Source of the DNA: Terfezia claveryi
Taxonomy: Eukaryota > Ascomycota > Pezizomycetes > Pezizales > Pezizaceae
Length of the DNA: 64,000 bases
Assembly (NCBI GenBank): GCA_015179025.1
Contig: WHUX01000137.1
Coordinates: forward strand, 1-64,000
Reading direction: 5' to 3'
In this document: positions 36,796 through 47,829 of the stretch, piece after piece
How positions within the stretch are numbered: the first letter of the stretch is position 1
How the letters are laid out: the number at the start of each line of letters is the position of its first letter
Made by a program: the position numbers and the translations under genes
Notes under the pieces: generated by a model
What the model was told of the DNA's origin: nothing
The model's input: the letters and a program-made list of their open reading frames with translations, nothing else
Databases searched by the model: none

Positions 36796-36935
36796 GCTTT
36801 ATAGTTGAGGCCTTCATAGCTAGGGATGACCAATCTCTACGAAAATTTTCTCATCCCCCGCATCAGTTGAGGAAGGGACGCCGGTGAGCAATTTCTTGGA
36901 GTATCTTAACCAAATCAGTCCGAAGTCAAGCGCCC

Positions 36936-37424
36936 TTTAAGAGATAAAGGAAGGAGGTATAGGCAGCAGTGAGATCCAAAAGTCCACTGAAGGATAATAC
37001 GAATGAGCGAAGTGAGATTGTCACATAGAGAAGAGTATATAGAAGTGTAGAGATGTATTGCAGTGAAGAGATGCGTTGTTCTGTTATTCTTATATCTCTA
37101 TCCAACAGGAATCGAATGAGATATATATACATGAATGAACGTACATAAGAAAGTGAAGAAGAAGAAGGACATATGAGTAGCACGCAATGCCTGTGAAGGC
37201 CGAAGCACGCAATGCCTGTGAAGGCCGATGCTTGCCATATGATCACGCAATGCCTGTGAAGGCCGAAGCACGCAATACCTGAGAAGGCCGTTGCTTGCCA
37301 TAAGATCTGCAGGCCGAAGGTTGCTGCCATTGCTTGCCTTAAGATCTACAGGCCGAAGGTCGCTGCGTGTGGAATAGCAAGGCATGAGCGGAATGAATGA
37401 ATGTATGGCATTCAATCACTAACA
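36936..37424 (-). repeat. Solo copia LTR
   Basis: 489 bp, clearly the family of 10588-11117 but with fewer internal AATGCCTGTGAAGGCC units. It is flanked by a perfect 5-bp duplication CGCCC (36931-36935 and 37425-37429), so it arose from a full insertion followed by LTR recombination. Confidence 0.9.
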
Positions 37425-37815
37425 CGCCCGATAGGTCCAAGGGATATATATAGGTAGGAAGGCCATTTAGATACTCCAGTCATGGTATCTTACCAGATCT
37501 GAGTTAGGCCGTTCTGTGAGGGCACACTCTGGATTGGGGTGTTCTGTCCTGCCTGAGAATTTTACCGATTTGCGAATGGGACGTCCCAGTCACGACTGGG
37601 ACGTCCTGCCCGGGAAGCCACATGATTCTTAGGAGGGATGTTCTATGCAAGAATACTGTCCTGCTCGGGAATGCAAAAATGAAATTCTTCCGGAGAACAG
37701 ATCATGGGTTGTCCTCCCCGGGAATGCAATAACCAAATGTAGTAATTTAGTGAGGGTACATGGAAGATAAAAATATAATCAGAAGAAAAAAAAAAAAAAA
37801 GGGATATATAATACA

Positions 37816-40072
37816 TCAGCGCATACGAACATAGATTGTACTCAATAATGAAATATCGCCATGATCCTCCAAGTCTTCTTCCAAGTCTTCTTCCAAGTCC
37901 GCTTCCAAGTCTTCTTCCAAGTCTTCTTCCAAGTCCGCTTCCAAGTCTTCTTCCAAGTCCGCTTCCAAGTCCGCTTCCAAGTTTTCTTCCAAGTCTTCTT
38001 CCAGGACTGCTTCCAAGTCTTCTTCCAAGTCTGCTTCCAAGTCCAATTGCGACTCGACATCTTGGTCAATACGATTGTCCAAGCAGCTATAAGATAGATG
38101 GCAGCGGCTGCTACAATACAAATCGGATTTAACACAGCTACATTGTCGGGTTTGACATTTCCCCTTGCACTTGCACGAATTCTATAATAAATGTATATCT
38201 AGGTAGAAAATAAATAGAGAATGCGGAAGACATACTTCAGGATATAAACTAATTGCAGTACGGTGAGCAGCTTTACAAAGTGTGATATATTGCTGTGCAA
38301 TATCAGGCCATGCACACTCAGAAGTGGAAATATTAAATCCTTTTAAAATTCGAATATTAGATGCATTTAATGAATCTGGAGTGCGTAGTAGCTCTCAGGT
38401 TGGATAGTATTGATCCTATAAGCTATAGGTAGTTAATAAAGCATGTCATTTAGGATGAGGTTTTCGCACAACAAGATAATAGAGGCGTTGGTCATTTGTA
38501 CCATGTCTATCTTGTCGAGGGATATGTATACTAACGATATCTCCAATAAAGAAAACTTCAATTTAACATTGTTGTTTATACCACTTCATCATATTTTGGC
38601 GAGCTTTAGTAGTATTTTTTTAAACTTGTTGTAGTAGCTCTTTAGAGCTTTATAGGTTTGGTCGGTCACATTTTAGTTGTTTGCAATTTGGTTTGTTGTA
38701 GTTCAGTTGGTCTCTATTATTTGTTATAGTAGCTGAAGCTTCTTAATTTAACTCTTTATTTTTATCTGAAGAGTTTAACAATGAAAGAGACTTAGAAGCT
38801 CAATTTGATGCCATTTGAACTTGGCGAATAGAATAGTAAGTTTGAGGTTCAGAATCTGAAGATAATTGAGGAGAAAGAGTAGTTTTATGTATATAAACTA
38901 GCCATTTATATTCAATAGTAGCTATGTGTGGTAAAGGTACAACTTCACTATCTTTATTTATAAGTATTGCACCTGATTATTATACCTTAGATAAAGGTAT
39001 ACTATGTATTTTTTACTTAAATACAACTTTATATAGAGTGAAGCTAGTTGTTAAATGAACCTATAGTAATATTAGTATATATTAAATATTTATATATTTT
39101 AATTATTTACATGTCTAAGAATTCATAGCTATAATTATAGTAGATAAACCTTATTCCAAAGTGATAAATCCTATCTCAGCCATCTAAGCTTAAACCTTTT
39201 ATTTGAGAACCCCATTAACTTGTTCAATTAGGCCTTAGCTTTATAGATATTGAGGGTGCTCATAAATCAGTTGAATTCCATATCCTCATATAAGAATAAC
39301 TAAGGCACCATTAAACTCTTTACTATTATCACATTATAAAATCCGTAGTGAACCAAATAAAAATATCCAAAACATAACTACTTTAGCTACTTCATTTGCA
39401 GATTTTGTTTTCAATATATAGGCAGCTGAAAACTTACTGCAATAGTCACAAATATGTAGAATCTATTTGTATTCTTCATTCAGATAATCTCATATATCAA
39501 TTAAATCAACTTGAACCTACTCCTATAAGGAATTCCCAATAATTAGCTCTAATAGAGCTCGGGTATTATTTGGTTGATTTTGATAGTATATCTCACAATA
39601 CTTTAATAACTATTGTATCTTTATTAATTTATTAGCTTCTAAGTGATATTGTTTATTAAAATTATTTATGCTATACTTCTAATTTTGCAATACTATAATA
39701 ACACTCATTAATAGCTTTATATGTTTTTGTAACTCCAGTATGAAGTAATGATAAATATGTATTTACAATAATATCATATACATCATATTCTAAATCTATT
39801 TGACAGTTCTCTATTCCTTCTGCTTGCTATATCATACTAGCTTTCTTTATGAGATTACTATCTTGATCTATAATATACTCATTTAGTACTATCCATTTTG
39901 TTTTAGCAGAAGTGTGTAAGTTTGGGTTTTGAATAATCTTTTGGATTTCTCACCATTTTTTATATGACAGACGGAAGCGATTAATAGAAGTAGTAAGATA
40001 TTTATCAAAAACATTGTGAGCAGTTTGAAAAAATAGAGCAGCTAGGGTATTGGTAGATATTAATGTAGCCAT
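37816..40072 (-). pseudogene. KRBA2-like integrase gene relic
   Basis: Minus strand from 40072: MATLISTNTLAALFFQTAHN, then KYLTTSINRFRLSYKKW and TKWIVLNEYIIDQDSN. The decayed integrase core near 39190-39560 contains GLIEQVNGVLK. The C-terminus near 38100-38200 has the Cys-rich motif CKCKGKCQTRQCSC followed by SDLYCSSRCH, typical of this family. After it comes an unusual acidic tail coded by a 12-bp repeat, ending at 37816. Many stops and low GC show the gene is dead, although the tail stays open. Confidence 0.65.
37868..38045. repeat. 12-bp coding minisatellite
   Basis: About fifteen units of CTTCCAAGTCTT or CTTCCAAGTCCG. On the minus strand it codes EADLEEDLEEDLE; other frames on both strands are open as well because the unit is a multiple of three without stops. 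Confidence 0.9.
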
Positions 40073-40194
40073 GATAAGAGTAGAGAGTACTGTAGACTAT
40101 CTTATGGATTATGTATATGCAGAATATATATATCATAACCTACTCTTTTTATACTCTATCACTTTAAGCCTACATATATTTAACTGCATAAGTA

Positions 40195-40760
40195 CAATAC
40201 TAACAGTAGATATTCAGCTAAGCAGATACTATACTAATAGTGGCAAGCCTACGTATACATATATTCAGCTAAGTAGATGCTATACTGATAGTGGCAAGCC
40301 TACGATACATATATTCAGTTGAGTATATAATACTAATATTCAGCAAAGCAGATGCCATACTGTCATACCGATAGTGGCAAGCCTACATATATATATATTC
40401 AGCTGAGTGTGTAATACTAATAGTGGATATTCAGCTAAGCGGATGCCATACTGATAGTCGCAAGCCTACGTATAGATATATTCAAATGTCTAGGCACCGG
40501 CAAGCCTATGTAGACGTATGTTTAGCTGACTGGCATGTATACATACTTATCTTGTGGCGAGCCTACGTTATCTGGCAAGCATATGTATTACGTGGCAAGC
40601 CTACATTAACTGGCAAGCATATATATCTTGTGGCGAGCCTACATTAACTGGCAAGCATATGTATCACGTAGCAAGCCTACCTTACCTGGCCAGATAGTAA
40701 GCCTACGTTAACTGGCAAGCATATGTATCACGTGGCAAGCCTACCTTAACTGACTGGTCA
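40195..40760. repeat. Two minisatellites with GGCAAGCCTACGT core
   Basis: About five ~55-bp units (ATATTCAGCTAAGCAGATGC, then TGGCAAGCCTACG) up to 40480. They are followed by about six ~37-bp units (GGCAAGCCTACGTTAACTGG, CAAGCATATGTATCACG) from 40540. The core is the inverse of the repeats at 34990-35590. Confidence 0.75.
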
Positions 40761-41232
40761 GTATACGAATATCCTGCCTTAACTGACTACTATACTTGTG
40801 CTAGGACGTCCCATTCGCGAATTAGCCGATTCCCGGGCAGGATAGAACAAGGGTAAGAGTTGAGCTAGGTGTACCAAAAGAAGGTGGTGTTAAGTGTTCG
40901 ATAGCCCAAAAGAATCATCACAAGGAGGGCAATCCCTTGAACTTATAACAAGCCTTATTTAGCCTAAATTGAGGTGGCTTGGCATAGTAGCCATATTAGG
41001 CAGAATTCACAAATCTAGGGATATATCAACCGAGAAAAGGTTAACTGATGGCCTCAGTTACCCGAAACATTCTGCTTTCTGTATAGATTCTTGTGAGCTA
41101 TTAGGTCCTTGACTTCGGCCTGGTTTGGTTGAGATACTTCAAGAAATTTCTCACCGGCATCCCTTGAGGGATGAGAAAAGTTTCGTAGAGATTGGTCATT
41201 CCTAGCTTATGTAGGCCTCAACTATAAAGTAG

Positions 41233-42085
41233 AAGCAATAATTCCTACCATTCAAATACCCCGTATCCCCTTTCTATTCACAGATCCTACGGCCAACCCT
41301 ATTCTATGCAATCATGTACTTTTCCTATATATTTTAAGTAATAATATGAATGCACCCTTGGGTGAATTCTCCAAGAAACTACTATATATATACAAAATAA
41401 TCCCAAAGTTTGAGCTTATTTGGTTGGAGATTGCACACAAACCACTAAATCGCTATTTGATCCGGTTGCCCGTGATGATCCGGTAACCCGTGCAGTATGG
41501 TACGTATACTAGAATTTCCTGACATTCCTACAATTGGTAATTCAGTACCCGGGGAAGCGGATGTAGGCCGCCGAGGAAGCTCAAATTTGCATTGCCGGGA
41601 AGGCAGGCTGGTCCGTAGATGGGCATATTCCTTGGCACGTTAGAACAACACCACCCCAGACTTTGCTACATGTTCTTGAATGAATCGGCTGAGGCTGAAA
41701 CTACAGTTAAATGTACAGGCAAATGTCAAACACTGTAACTGTTGTGGTTAGTTATTGGGCCGAGAATACTTCCGATGTTGTCCTACATATCTCATCCAGT
41801 CCATCCTTTTCCGAATACTTGATACAATTGATCTTGTTGGCTCTTCCGCTCACCGTTCATTGTACTTTACTTCCACTTTGTAATTCACGTTGTGCCCTTG
41901 TATTCCACTTCTTACTTCACTTCCACTTTGTATCTGGATAAGTAAGATTTTTCTTAGTTAGACAATTGTGTGCTTCCGGTTTCTCCCACGGAGACTCCTG
42001 AACACATATACTAGAATATTGCTATGATGTTGGTCAGATTGGTGAATGGGCAGGTCATTAGCGTGACGGGGTAATGGGCCCGCCG
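41233..42085. other. No gene seen; possible LTR remnant
   Basis: Moderate GC content with direct words such as TTACTTCACTTCCACTTTGTA in 41860-41940 and CCCACGGAGACTCCTGAACA near 41985. These resemble the R-U5 part of an LTR. I cannot assign a family or boundaries. Confidence 0.3.
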
Positions 42086-42203
42086 GACCTGGCAGATTAA
42101 CTTGCCTTGTCCTGAATCCTCTCGGGTTTCCGAGTGGCTCTTCATGGTCCCCTTACTGGGACCGAATAAGAGTAATAAGTATTTAAAAAAAAAAAAAAAA
42201 AAG
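42086..42203 (+). mobile_element. LINE 3' end fragment with poly(A)
   Basis: The 3' UTR (TTAACTTGCCTTGTCCTGAA, then GGTCCCCTTACTGGGACC) leads into an A-run at 42184-42202. It is the same family as 43500-43982. Confidence 0.7.
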
Positions 42204-42834
42204 GGGGTAATGGGCCGGCCCAACCAGCTCCATGGGTCATTGGACCTAGTTGGGTTGAGTTACAGCAATGCATACATTTTTTAGACTTTTTCTTAATATG
42301 GGTATGGAGGCATGACCCCACTCAGTTCCAGTCAGTGTCATGCGTGGGTATTTCAATTTTTTTTTTTTACAAAATACTCATTAATCATAAGGGTCCCGAT
42401 CCACATATATATTAGATTGATTTACAGTCAAACTTAAAGCGGGGATTAGTCTGCTGGAAAATAGGAGACATATACAGGCATCACATACTTGGGGGTCACA
42501 GTTGCGGAGATGGATAGTGAGTTTAATTTGAAACAGAGCAGACTATGCACACACTTACTTGTCCTTCGTATACCATTTGATAGCGGGTTTAGTAGGTCCC
42601 ATAAACGAGATCAGAGCTCAACTAGAGAAATAAATTCAGGAAAGCGACAAAAACGTGGATGAAAAGAAATTCTAGCTGGACACAAGTCGCAAAACATTCA
42701 ATCCCCGACCCTGCCCTGATGGTTGGCAATATCCTCAGTATGGAATATCGTTTGCAATATTTTTATCCATTTTCGGGTGTGGCGAGATATAGTTGTTATG
42801 AGAGCTTTGCCGCCGGTTTTTTTTTCTTTTTCAT

Positions 42835-43131
42835 TTAGTTGTTCTGGGTCACGCCCAATAGTTTACCGAGACAGCAGTTTACCTGGTCGGTAACCATAGC
42901 CCTAACCTCCTCCAGAGTCATACCTTTCATTGTTTCAAATTCGGCCAAGTCTAAGATGCCTTGAGCCTCCCAGGACCCAACCACTTCGGCGACCAACTTA
43001 TGAATTATCTCGGGGCCCAGTCCGCACTCCATGTTGCACCAGTAGTGCTTATTGTCGTCCTTGTTATAGGTAATTAGCCCCCAGGGTTGCAGGACTCCAA
43101 AGAACTGTTTCTTCAGCAGGTGGGAAGTCAT
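42835..43131 (-). CDS. Hypothetical protein, 98 aa
   Basis: An uninterrupted frame from ATG at 43131 to a stop at 42835 with ordinary composition (MTSHLLKKQFFGVLQPWGL at the start, VTQNN at the end). I recognise no domain, signal peptide or membrane segment. It contains several Cys and Trp residues (HYWCNMECGLGPE). It lies between two LINE ends and is not visibly RIP-mutated. It could be a host gene, an exon, or part of an unrecognised element. Confidence 0.35.
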   Translation of the reverse strand: MTSHLLKKQFFGVLQPWGLITYNKDDNKHYWCNMECGLGPEIIHKLVAEVVGSWEAQGILDLAEFETMKGMTLEEVRAMVTDQVNCCLGKLLGVTQNN

Positions 43132-43499
43132 CGTTGGTGTTGTTGTTCGTGGTGTTCGAATTTGTTTGTTAAGGAAGTGTGGTGGAGATGGTATCTATCC
43201 AAGATGGGAAGACAGACAAGGAGGTTTTATGTACTTGTTTCTGTTGCCCCGTTGACCACACAAGCATGGCATGGCCACTCACCAAAACTTATCCTTTGTC
43301 AATACGGTACAAATGTGTAGGCCGGAGCCTGTGGAAGATCCCAGCTGCATGCAGGTCGAGTCGGTACCTCCCTACCGCAGGCACCTTGTAGTAGGCCTGG
43401 ACACGAGACATCTCGTCCCCAGGCGGTATTCAGTGCCTGCTTTTACTCTGCTGGAAGTGCCTCTCATTGCCTGAGTTCAGCCTAATACCGCTCCAGCTC
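43132..43499. other. No feature assigned
   Basis: Mixed-composition sequence between the hypothetical gene and a LINE fragment. Short open frames occur in several phases without recognisable motifs. Confidence 0.3.
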
Positions 43500-43982
43500 A
43501 GGCTCGTACCCAAATGAGCATCAAATACAGCAAAACCCATGAGATAGCTGAATTAGAAAATGGGGAATTCATTGCACTATTCCTAGAATTGATCACTGTG
43601 TTGCAGATGCAAGGTCTTTGTTCGGAGTGGAGAAAGGAGGGGGAAGAGACATACGAGGCAACGGAGGCCTTTTTCGAGCTACTGTTCCGCGAATTCATCT
43701 ATGGGGAGGCCGTCGCCGTCGGAAGCTGAAGAGGATCAACGCTCCGGGTCTATTTACGAGTTTCATTATTTTTAGTCCACAAGACACAGCTTATTTACGA
43801 GTCCCCTTTTGTCAGTTCATAATAGTTACTCCTTTTAGTTCATGTGTATTTAACTCGCGTGGGGCTGGCAGATTAACTTGCCTTCCCCTTGAATCCACCG
43901 GGCTTCCGTATGGCTCCTCATAGCCCCCCTAACGGGGCTACATAGGAGGATCAAAGTATTTTTAAAAAAAAATAAAAAAAAG
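43500..43982 (+). mobile_element. 5'-truncated Tad1-like LINE with A-rich tail
   Basis: The plus strand codes EWRKEGEETYEATEAFFELL near 43625-43685, the C-terminus of the LINE ORF as in 57560-57640. The 3' UTR with GCCCCCCTAACGGGGC follows, then an A-rich tail at 43963-43981. The part before 43620 is open but less clearly LINE. Confidence 0.7.
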
Positions 43983-44187
43983 GTCTTTGTTCCGCAAGAC
44001 TAATCCATAGCCTCATTCTGAGCGATGACACGGCCCCCACTCGAGAAAAGTAAACTCGCGGATGGCCCGAACTCGCGAGTATGAAGAAGATTACGGTTTT
44101 GGTGATCAGGATAATTTCAATAATGTGACTGCTGGCAGAGCCCATACCCTGAACTAGATTTATGTCCACCAGGTAATTAACTTGGCA

Positions 44188-44458
44188 CAGTGGTCGCAAC
44201 GGGCCAGGCCGTCCTACCAGGCCGCCGGATGCCTGGCCAGCCGGCCAAGGTCCGTGCTGGCCTGAAACAGCCTGGACCGCCCCCGGCGGAGATATGGTGG
44301 TCTGGGCCGACCTCTAGGCCACGCAGACCAGTCCAGGCCCTGCAGGCTATGCAGGCCGGTCCAGGCGGTCCAGGGCCAGTTCAGGCCATGCAGGTCCAGG
44401 CCAAGATCTCGCCCGCCTGATTATTCAGGCCGGCCTGGCCGGCCCGTTGAGAAAACTG
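44188..44458. mobile_element. hAT-type MITE, 271 bp
   Basis: Bounded by an 8-bp duplication ACTTGGCA (44180-44187 and 44459-44466). Ends are inverted: CAGTGGTCGCAACGGGCC on the left and CAGTTTTCTCAACGGGCC on the right, 14 of 18 alike. Eight-base duplications and CAGT-type ends are hAT features. The interior is very GC-rich with repeated CAGGCC/GGCCTG motifs and no coding potential, so it depends on a hAT transposase from elsewhere. Confidence 0.8.
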
Positions 44459-44570
44459 ACTTGGCAATTGCCAGTGTGACCAGAAGAAGTGCACGGCATG
44501 GCTTAGGTACTCTCACCACTGGCAGTACGTATGCTTACCACCCAAGGAAAGATGATGAGCTTCCCACCTA

Positions 44571-46852
44571 CCATACTGCACGGGCCTCCGGATCATCACG
44601 TGCATGTGGATCAGCCCCCACGGTGATCGGCGCGGGGTATTTGCGGGGCAACCACGGCACCAGTTCTTGACGGAGTGTCAACGCAACACCTATCCAACAC
44701 TCACCAAGGGATACGGAATCACCTGGAGGCACTCCTTAAGCTATTTCAGAGGGCTGCGAAAATTAAAGGCAGTGTTAAGCAAAATTCACAGTCTAAATCT
44801 AGTAAGTGGTTTCGTTTATTGGCATGCAATTAATAAGAGTAATAGTGAACTAATGGGAATACAGCGTAATGGGAAGGTTTAAGCAACGCCAGTGGACGGA
44901 GGAAACCAAATGGGGGCTCACCATTCATCACGCAATATTGGCATATGAAGGAGGCCAATACCCCTCTATTTGGAAAACAGTAGATACTTTTGGAGTTGGA
45001 TATACAACCCTATATCAATGTCTAAATGGTGGACAATCTTGATCTAAAGCACATATATCATGACAGCTATGTATACCTGCAGAGGAGAAGGCAATCGTAC
45101 AATGGATTGTGAAGCTAGAGGAGTGGGGGTTCCCTCCTAGAATTGCACATGTTAAGGAAGCAGTAGCATTACTCAAGGGGAAAGAATGGGATGAAGAGTC
45201 TATAGTAGGAAGAAACTGGATTACCAAGTTTTTAAATCGAAATCCTGAACTCATTTCCAAGCTTAGCAGCCAGTTTGATAAGAAACATATCAAAGCAAGT
45301 GACCCAAATCTAATTCAATCCCACTTCACTAAATTGCAGCATCTCTGGCATCTATATAATATCCTTGCCAGGCACACATATAATATGGATGAGAAGGGAT
45401 TCCATCAAGGTATTTCAGATTATACTAAAGTTATTTGCCTCTATCAGAGTAGAGGTATAACTAGAAAGCTAGCTACAGATGGCAATCGAGAGATGATAAT
45501 AGTGGTAGAAGTAATATCTGGAAGTGGGAATGTATTGCCTCGGCTGGTTATTTATAAAGGTGCAGGACACTATATGGGATGGTATTAATTTCTAAAATCC
45601 TCCGAAATTGACTGTGATAACTAGAAGTTCAGCTATTCTAAGAAAGGTTGGACAAGTCGGTCACTTGGACTTCAGTAGATTTAACATTTCCATAAAGTTA
45701 TAAAAGGTTCAATTAAGGTAGGAGAATATTAGATATTAATTGTGAATGGTTATGGCTCATATATAAGTATTGAATTCATTGAATTCTACTTAACTATTAA
45801 TATTATTGCATATTATTTACTACCACACTCAACGCATTTTCTTCAACCACTCGATGTCAGTTTGTTATCTCACCTCCAGAAGGCATATGGGAAATAGGTA
45901 AATCATCTTGTTTGATTTGAAAATGTTACAATTAATAAAGGAAATTTCTTGCCTATACTTGTAGCTGCTCGTAAGGCTACCTATATACCAAAAAATATCC
46001 TTAGTGCCTAGCATGGTACAGGCTACATCCCACATAACCTATGGAATGTCTTAGACAAACTCATGCTCAGACTGGAGATCGCTACTAAAGCGATTAAAGC
46101 ACTCCCACCTAATCCAGTTAAGCTTTCAACCCCCCAAAATCCTGCAGAGATCTATAAAAAGGTTTGATAAGCAACACTTCAGTTATGATCTTAAGATTCT
46201 AAATTATCTCGTGTGAAATTATTGGATCTTATTTACTAGTTGGAAAAGTTTGTACTTGCAGTAGATCAGGATCGGACACTGGAGTATGCAATATTTTTCC
46301 AGTGGAAGGAGGCACAGAACCTAAATATGAAGCCTGATCAATGGCAGTTGGGTCATGGAGGAGGCACTGTTATGGATGGCAAGTTTTTGAAGTAGGTTTA
46401 TAAAGAGCGAGAGGAAGCAGAACGAAAGAAGCATGAAAAGCATGAAAAGCAAGCAAATAAGACTATTTGGGTAGGTTCAAAGAAGGAAGCAGGTCTACAA
46501 ACTTCAAAGCAGAAGGGCGGAAAAGGTAAGCGGGTTTCTTTTGTATCTCTTAATGCATTTGAGTCTGGATCAGAGAATATGGGTTGGAGCGGGGATAAGC
46601 TAGAAGGCTGGGAAAGGGAGGATGATATTGTGTCTATTAGGTGGTCAAGTTCCATTTTATCCACCATTACATTAGCTACACTAGCCCTTAGATGTTCAGA
46701 TATACCCCATACACCCCTTCGCCTACTTCAGGGCCTCCGTGCACCTCGATTGAGGCCTCAGGGTGTCATGTAACTAGATCTCGTACCTCTCGGAGATAGG
46801 TAAAAATATGCTCTACTTGCACATGATGATCCGCTAGCCCACTATTATAGGC
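44571..46852 (+). mobile_element. Pogo-like element, broken
   Basis: About 2.28 kb with decayed terminal inverted repeats. The left end starts CCATACTGCACGGG and contains GGATCATCACGTGCA; the right end, inverted, starts CCTATAATAGTGGG and contains GGATCATCATGTGCA. TA is present on both sides (44569-44570 and about 46853-46854). The ends resemble those of the element at 58508-62435, as does the transposase. Confidence 0.75.
44869..46773 (+). pseudogene. Pogo/Fot1-like DDE transposase, broken
   Basis: ATG at 44869 (MGRFKQRQWTEET). The helix-turn-helix region includes KTVDTFGVGYTTLYQCL, then stops near 45040-45060. EEKAIVQWIVKLEEWGFPP and NWITKFLNRNPELISKLSSQ follow. The first acidic motif is YNMDEKGFHQG near 45385, then ITRKLATDGNREMI near 45465, confirming how the split sister gene at 58486-62210 should be joined. 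A TAA follows GWY at 45586. The later DDE part (LPHSTHFLQPLDVSLL-like near 45820-45865) and a basic C-terminus are degraded. Confidence 0.8.
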
Positions 46853-47085
46853 TATGTCATAGAACTTTATCATAGACTTTGTTATAGACTTTGTCATAGA
46901 TTCTGTCACGGATTATCACCTGTGATCATAAGCAATGGTTATTGCACTTTAGAGGTCAGACAGGATTTAATCTAAATCTCAAATTGATAAGATGTTGAAT
47001 ATCATATGCATAATCTTCCTTATATGTGTGATAATATCATAGAGTGAACAGCTGTATATATATGAAGCTATAGTTATATTCTTTA
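46853..47085 (+). repeat. LTR relic, forward orientation
   Basis: Contains GATTCTGTCACGGATTATCA, then GCAATGGTTATTGCACTTTA and ATAATCTTCCTTATATGTG. Matching sequence is inverted at 47525-47760 and direct at 48925-49070. It probably ends near GCTTTATACGCAAC at about 47105. Confidence 0.65.
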
Positions 47086-47524
47086 TTCTTGCTTTATACG
47101 CAACGTAATGTGATGGCCCAGGCTATAGCATAGACAATTGGCTAAAAACGTGACTCTAAGGAGCACATATAATGGCCAAACTATACCACACTAGTGTGGT
47201 ATATATTAGGGAAGAAAAAGTTTTGCAATTTAGCTTCTGGAGCTTACTGGGAAGAAGTTTTGCAAAAGATAGCTTCCTAAGGTATTTTGTTCAAAAATTT
47301 ACTCATTAAGCTTCTGAAGCTTTAAATAACCTCCATGAAGCTAATATGAAGCTGACAGGAAGCAAAAAAATATTCTTCCTGATGTAGTTTCAAGTGACAA
47401 TATATATTGTTATGGGATTGGTAAACAATAGTATAGATGTAGACTATGAACAAAAGGCAACTTGTATGAAAGACTTGATATACAAGATGTTGCGTGAAGA
47501 GCAAGAACAAAGAATACAACTATG
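47086..47524. other. AT-rich spacer between inverted LTR relics
   Basis: Outward extensions of the LTR homology lie at both edges. The centre contains repeated AGCTTC and GAAGC words, some inverted. No gene is seen. Confidence 0.35.
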
Positions 47525-47760
47525 GCCTTATATATATACAGCTGTTCGCTCTATGATATCATCATATACATAAGGAAGATTATGGATATAATACTCAACA
47601 TCTTGTTAATCTGAGACTCAGACTAAACCCTGTCTGACTCCTAAAGTGCAATAACCATTACTTGTGATCGCAGGTGAAAATCCGTAACAGAATCTATGAC
47701 AAAGTCTATGATAAAGTCAATAACAAAGTTCCATGATATAGCCTGTGACAGAATCTCCTC
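47525..47760 (-). repeat. LTR relic, reverse orientation
   Basis: Inverted copy of 46853-47085. It directly follows, in minus-strand sense, the gypsy pol relic at 47830-48915, so it is best read as the 3' LTR of that element. Confidence 0.65.
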
Positions 47761-47829
47761 CTTAAGGCCAAAGTCCTTTAAGGCTTTAACTAGTAGTATC
47801 TTCAGGTAGAGGTCCTTGCTTATTGGGGT

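Larger units (their letters stand above)
36793..41232 (-). mobile_element. Region bounded by inverted repeats, with KRBA2-like integrase relic
   Basis: 36793-36930 and 41107-41232 are inverted copies of a ~130-bp sequence beginning CTTTATAGTTGAGGCC. A second inverted pair (GCGAATGGGACGTCC) lies inside at about 37545-37590 and 40803-40849. The integrase relic at 37816-40072 lies between. It is natural to see these as the ends of a DNA transposon, but the distances on the two sides do not agree, and no target duplication was found. Confidence 0.45.

Noticed and set aside
37836..38132. Plus-strand LPSLLPSP and FFQVFFQV repeat proteins
   Set aside because: A 12-bp repeat without stops is open in several frames; the minus-strand frame continues from the Cys-rich integrase motif and is preferred.
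42184..42202. A-run as a possible transcription terminator
   Set aside because: It directly follows the LINE 3' UTR and is best explained as the poly(A) tail of the insertion.
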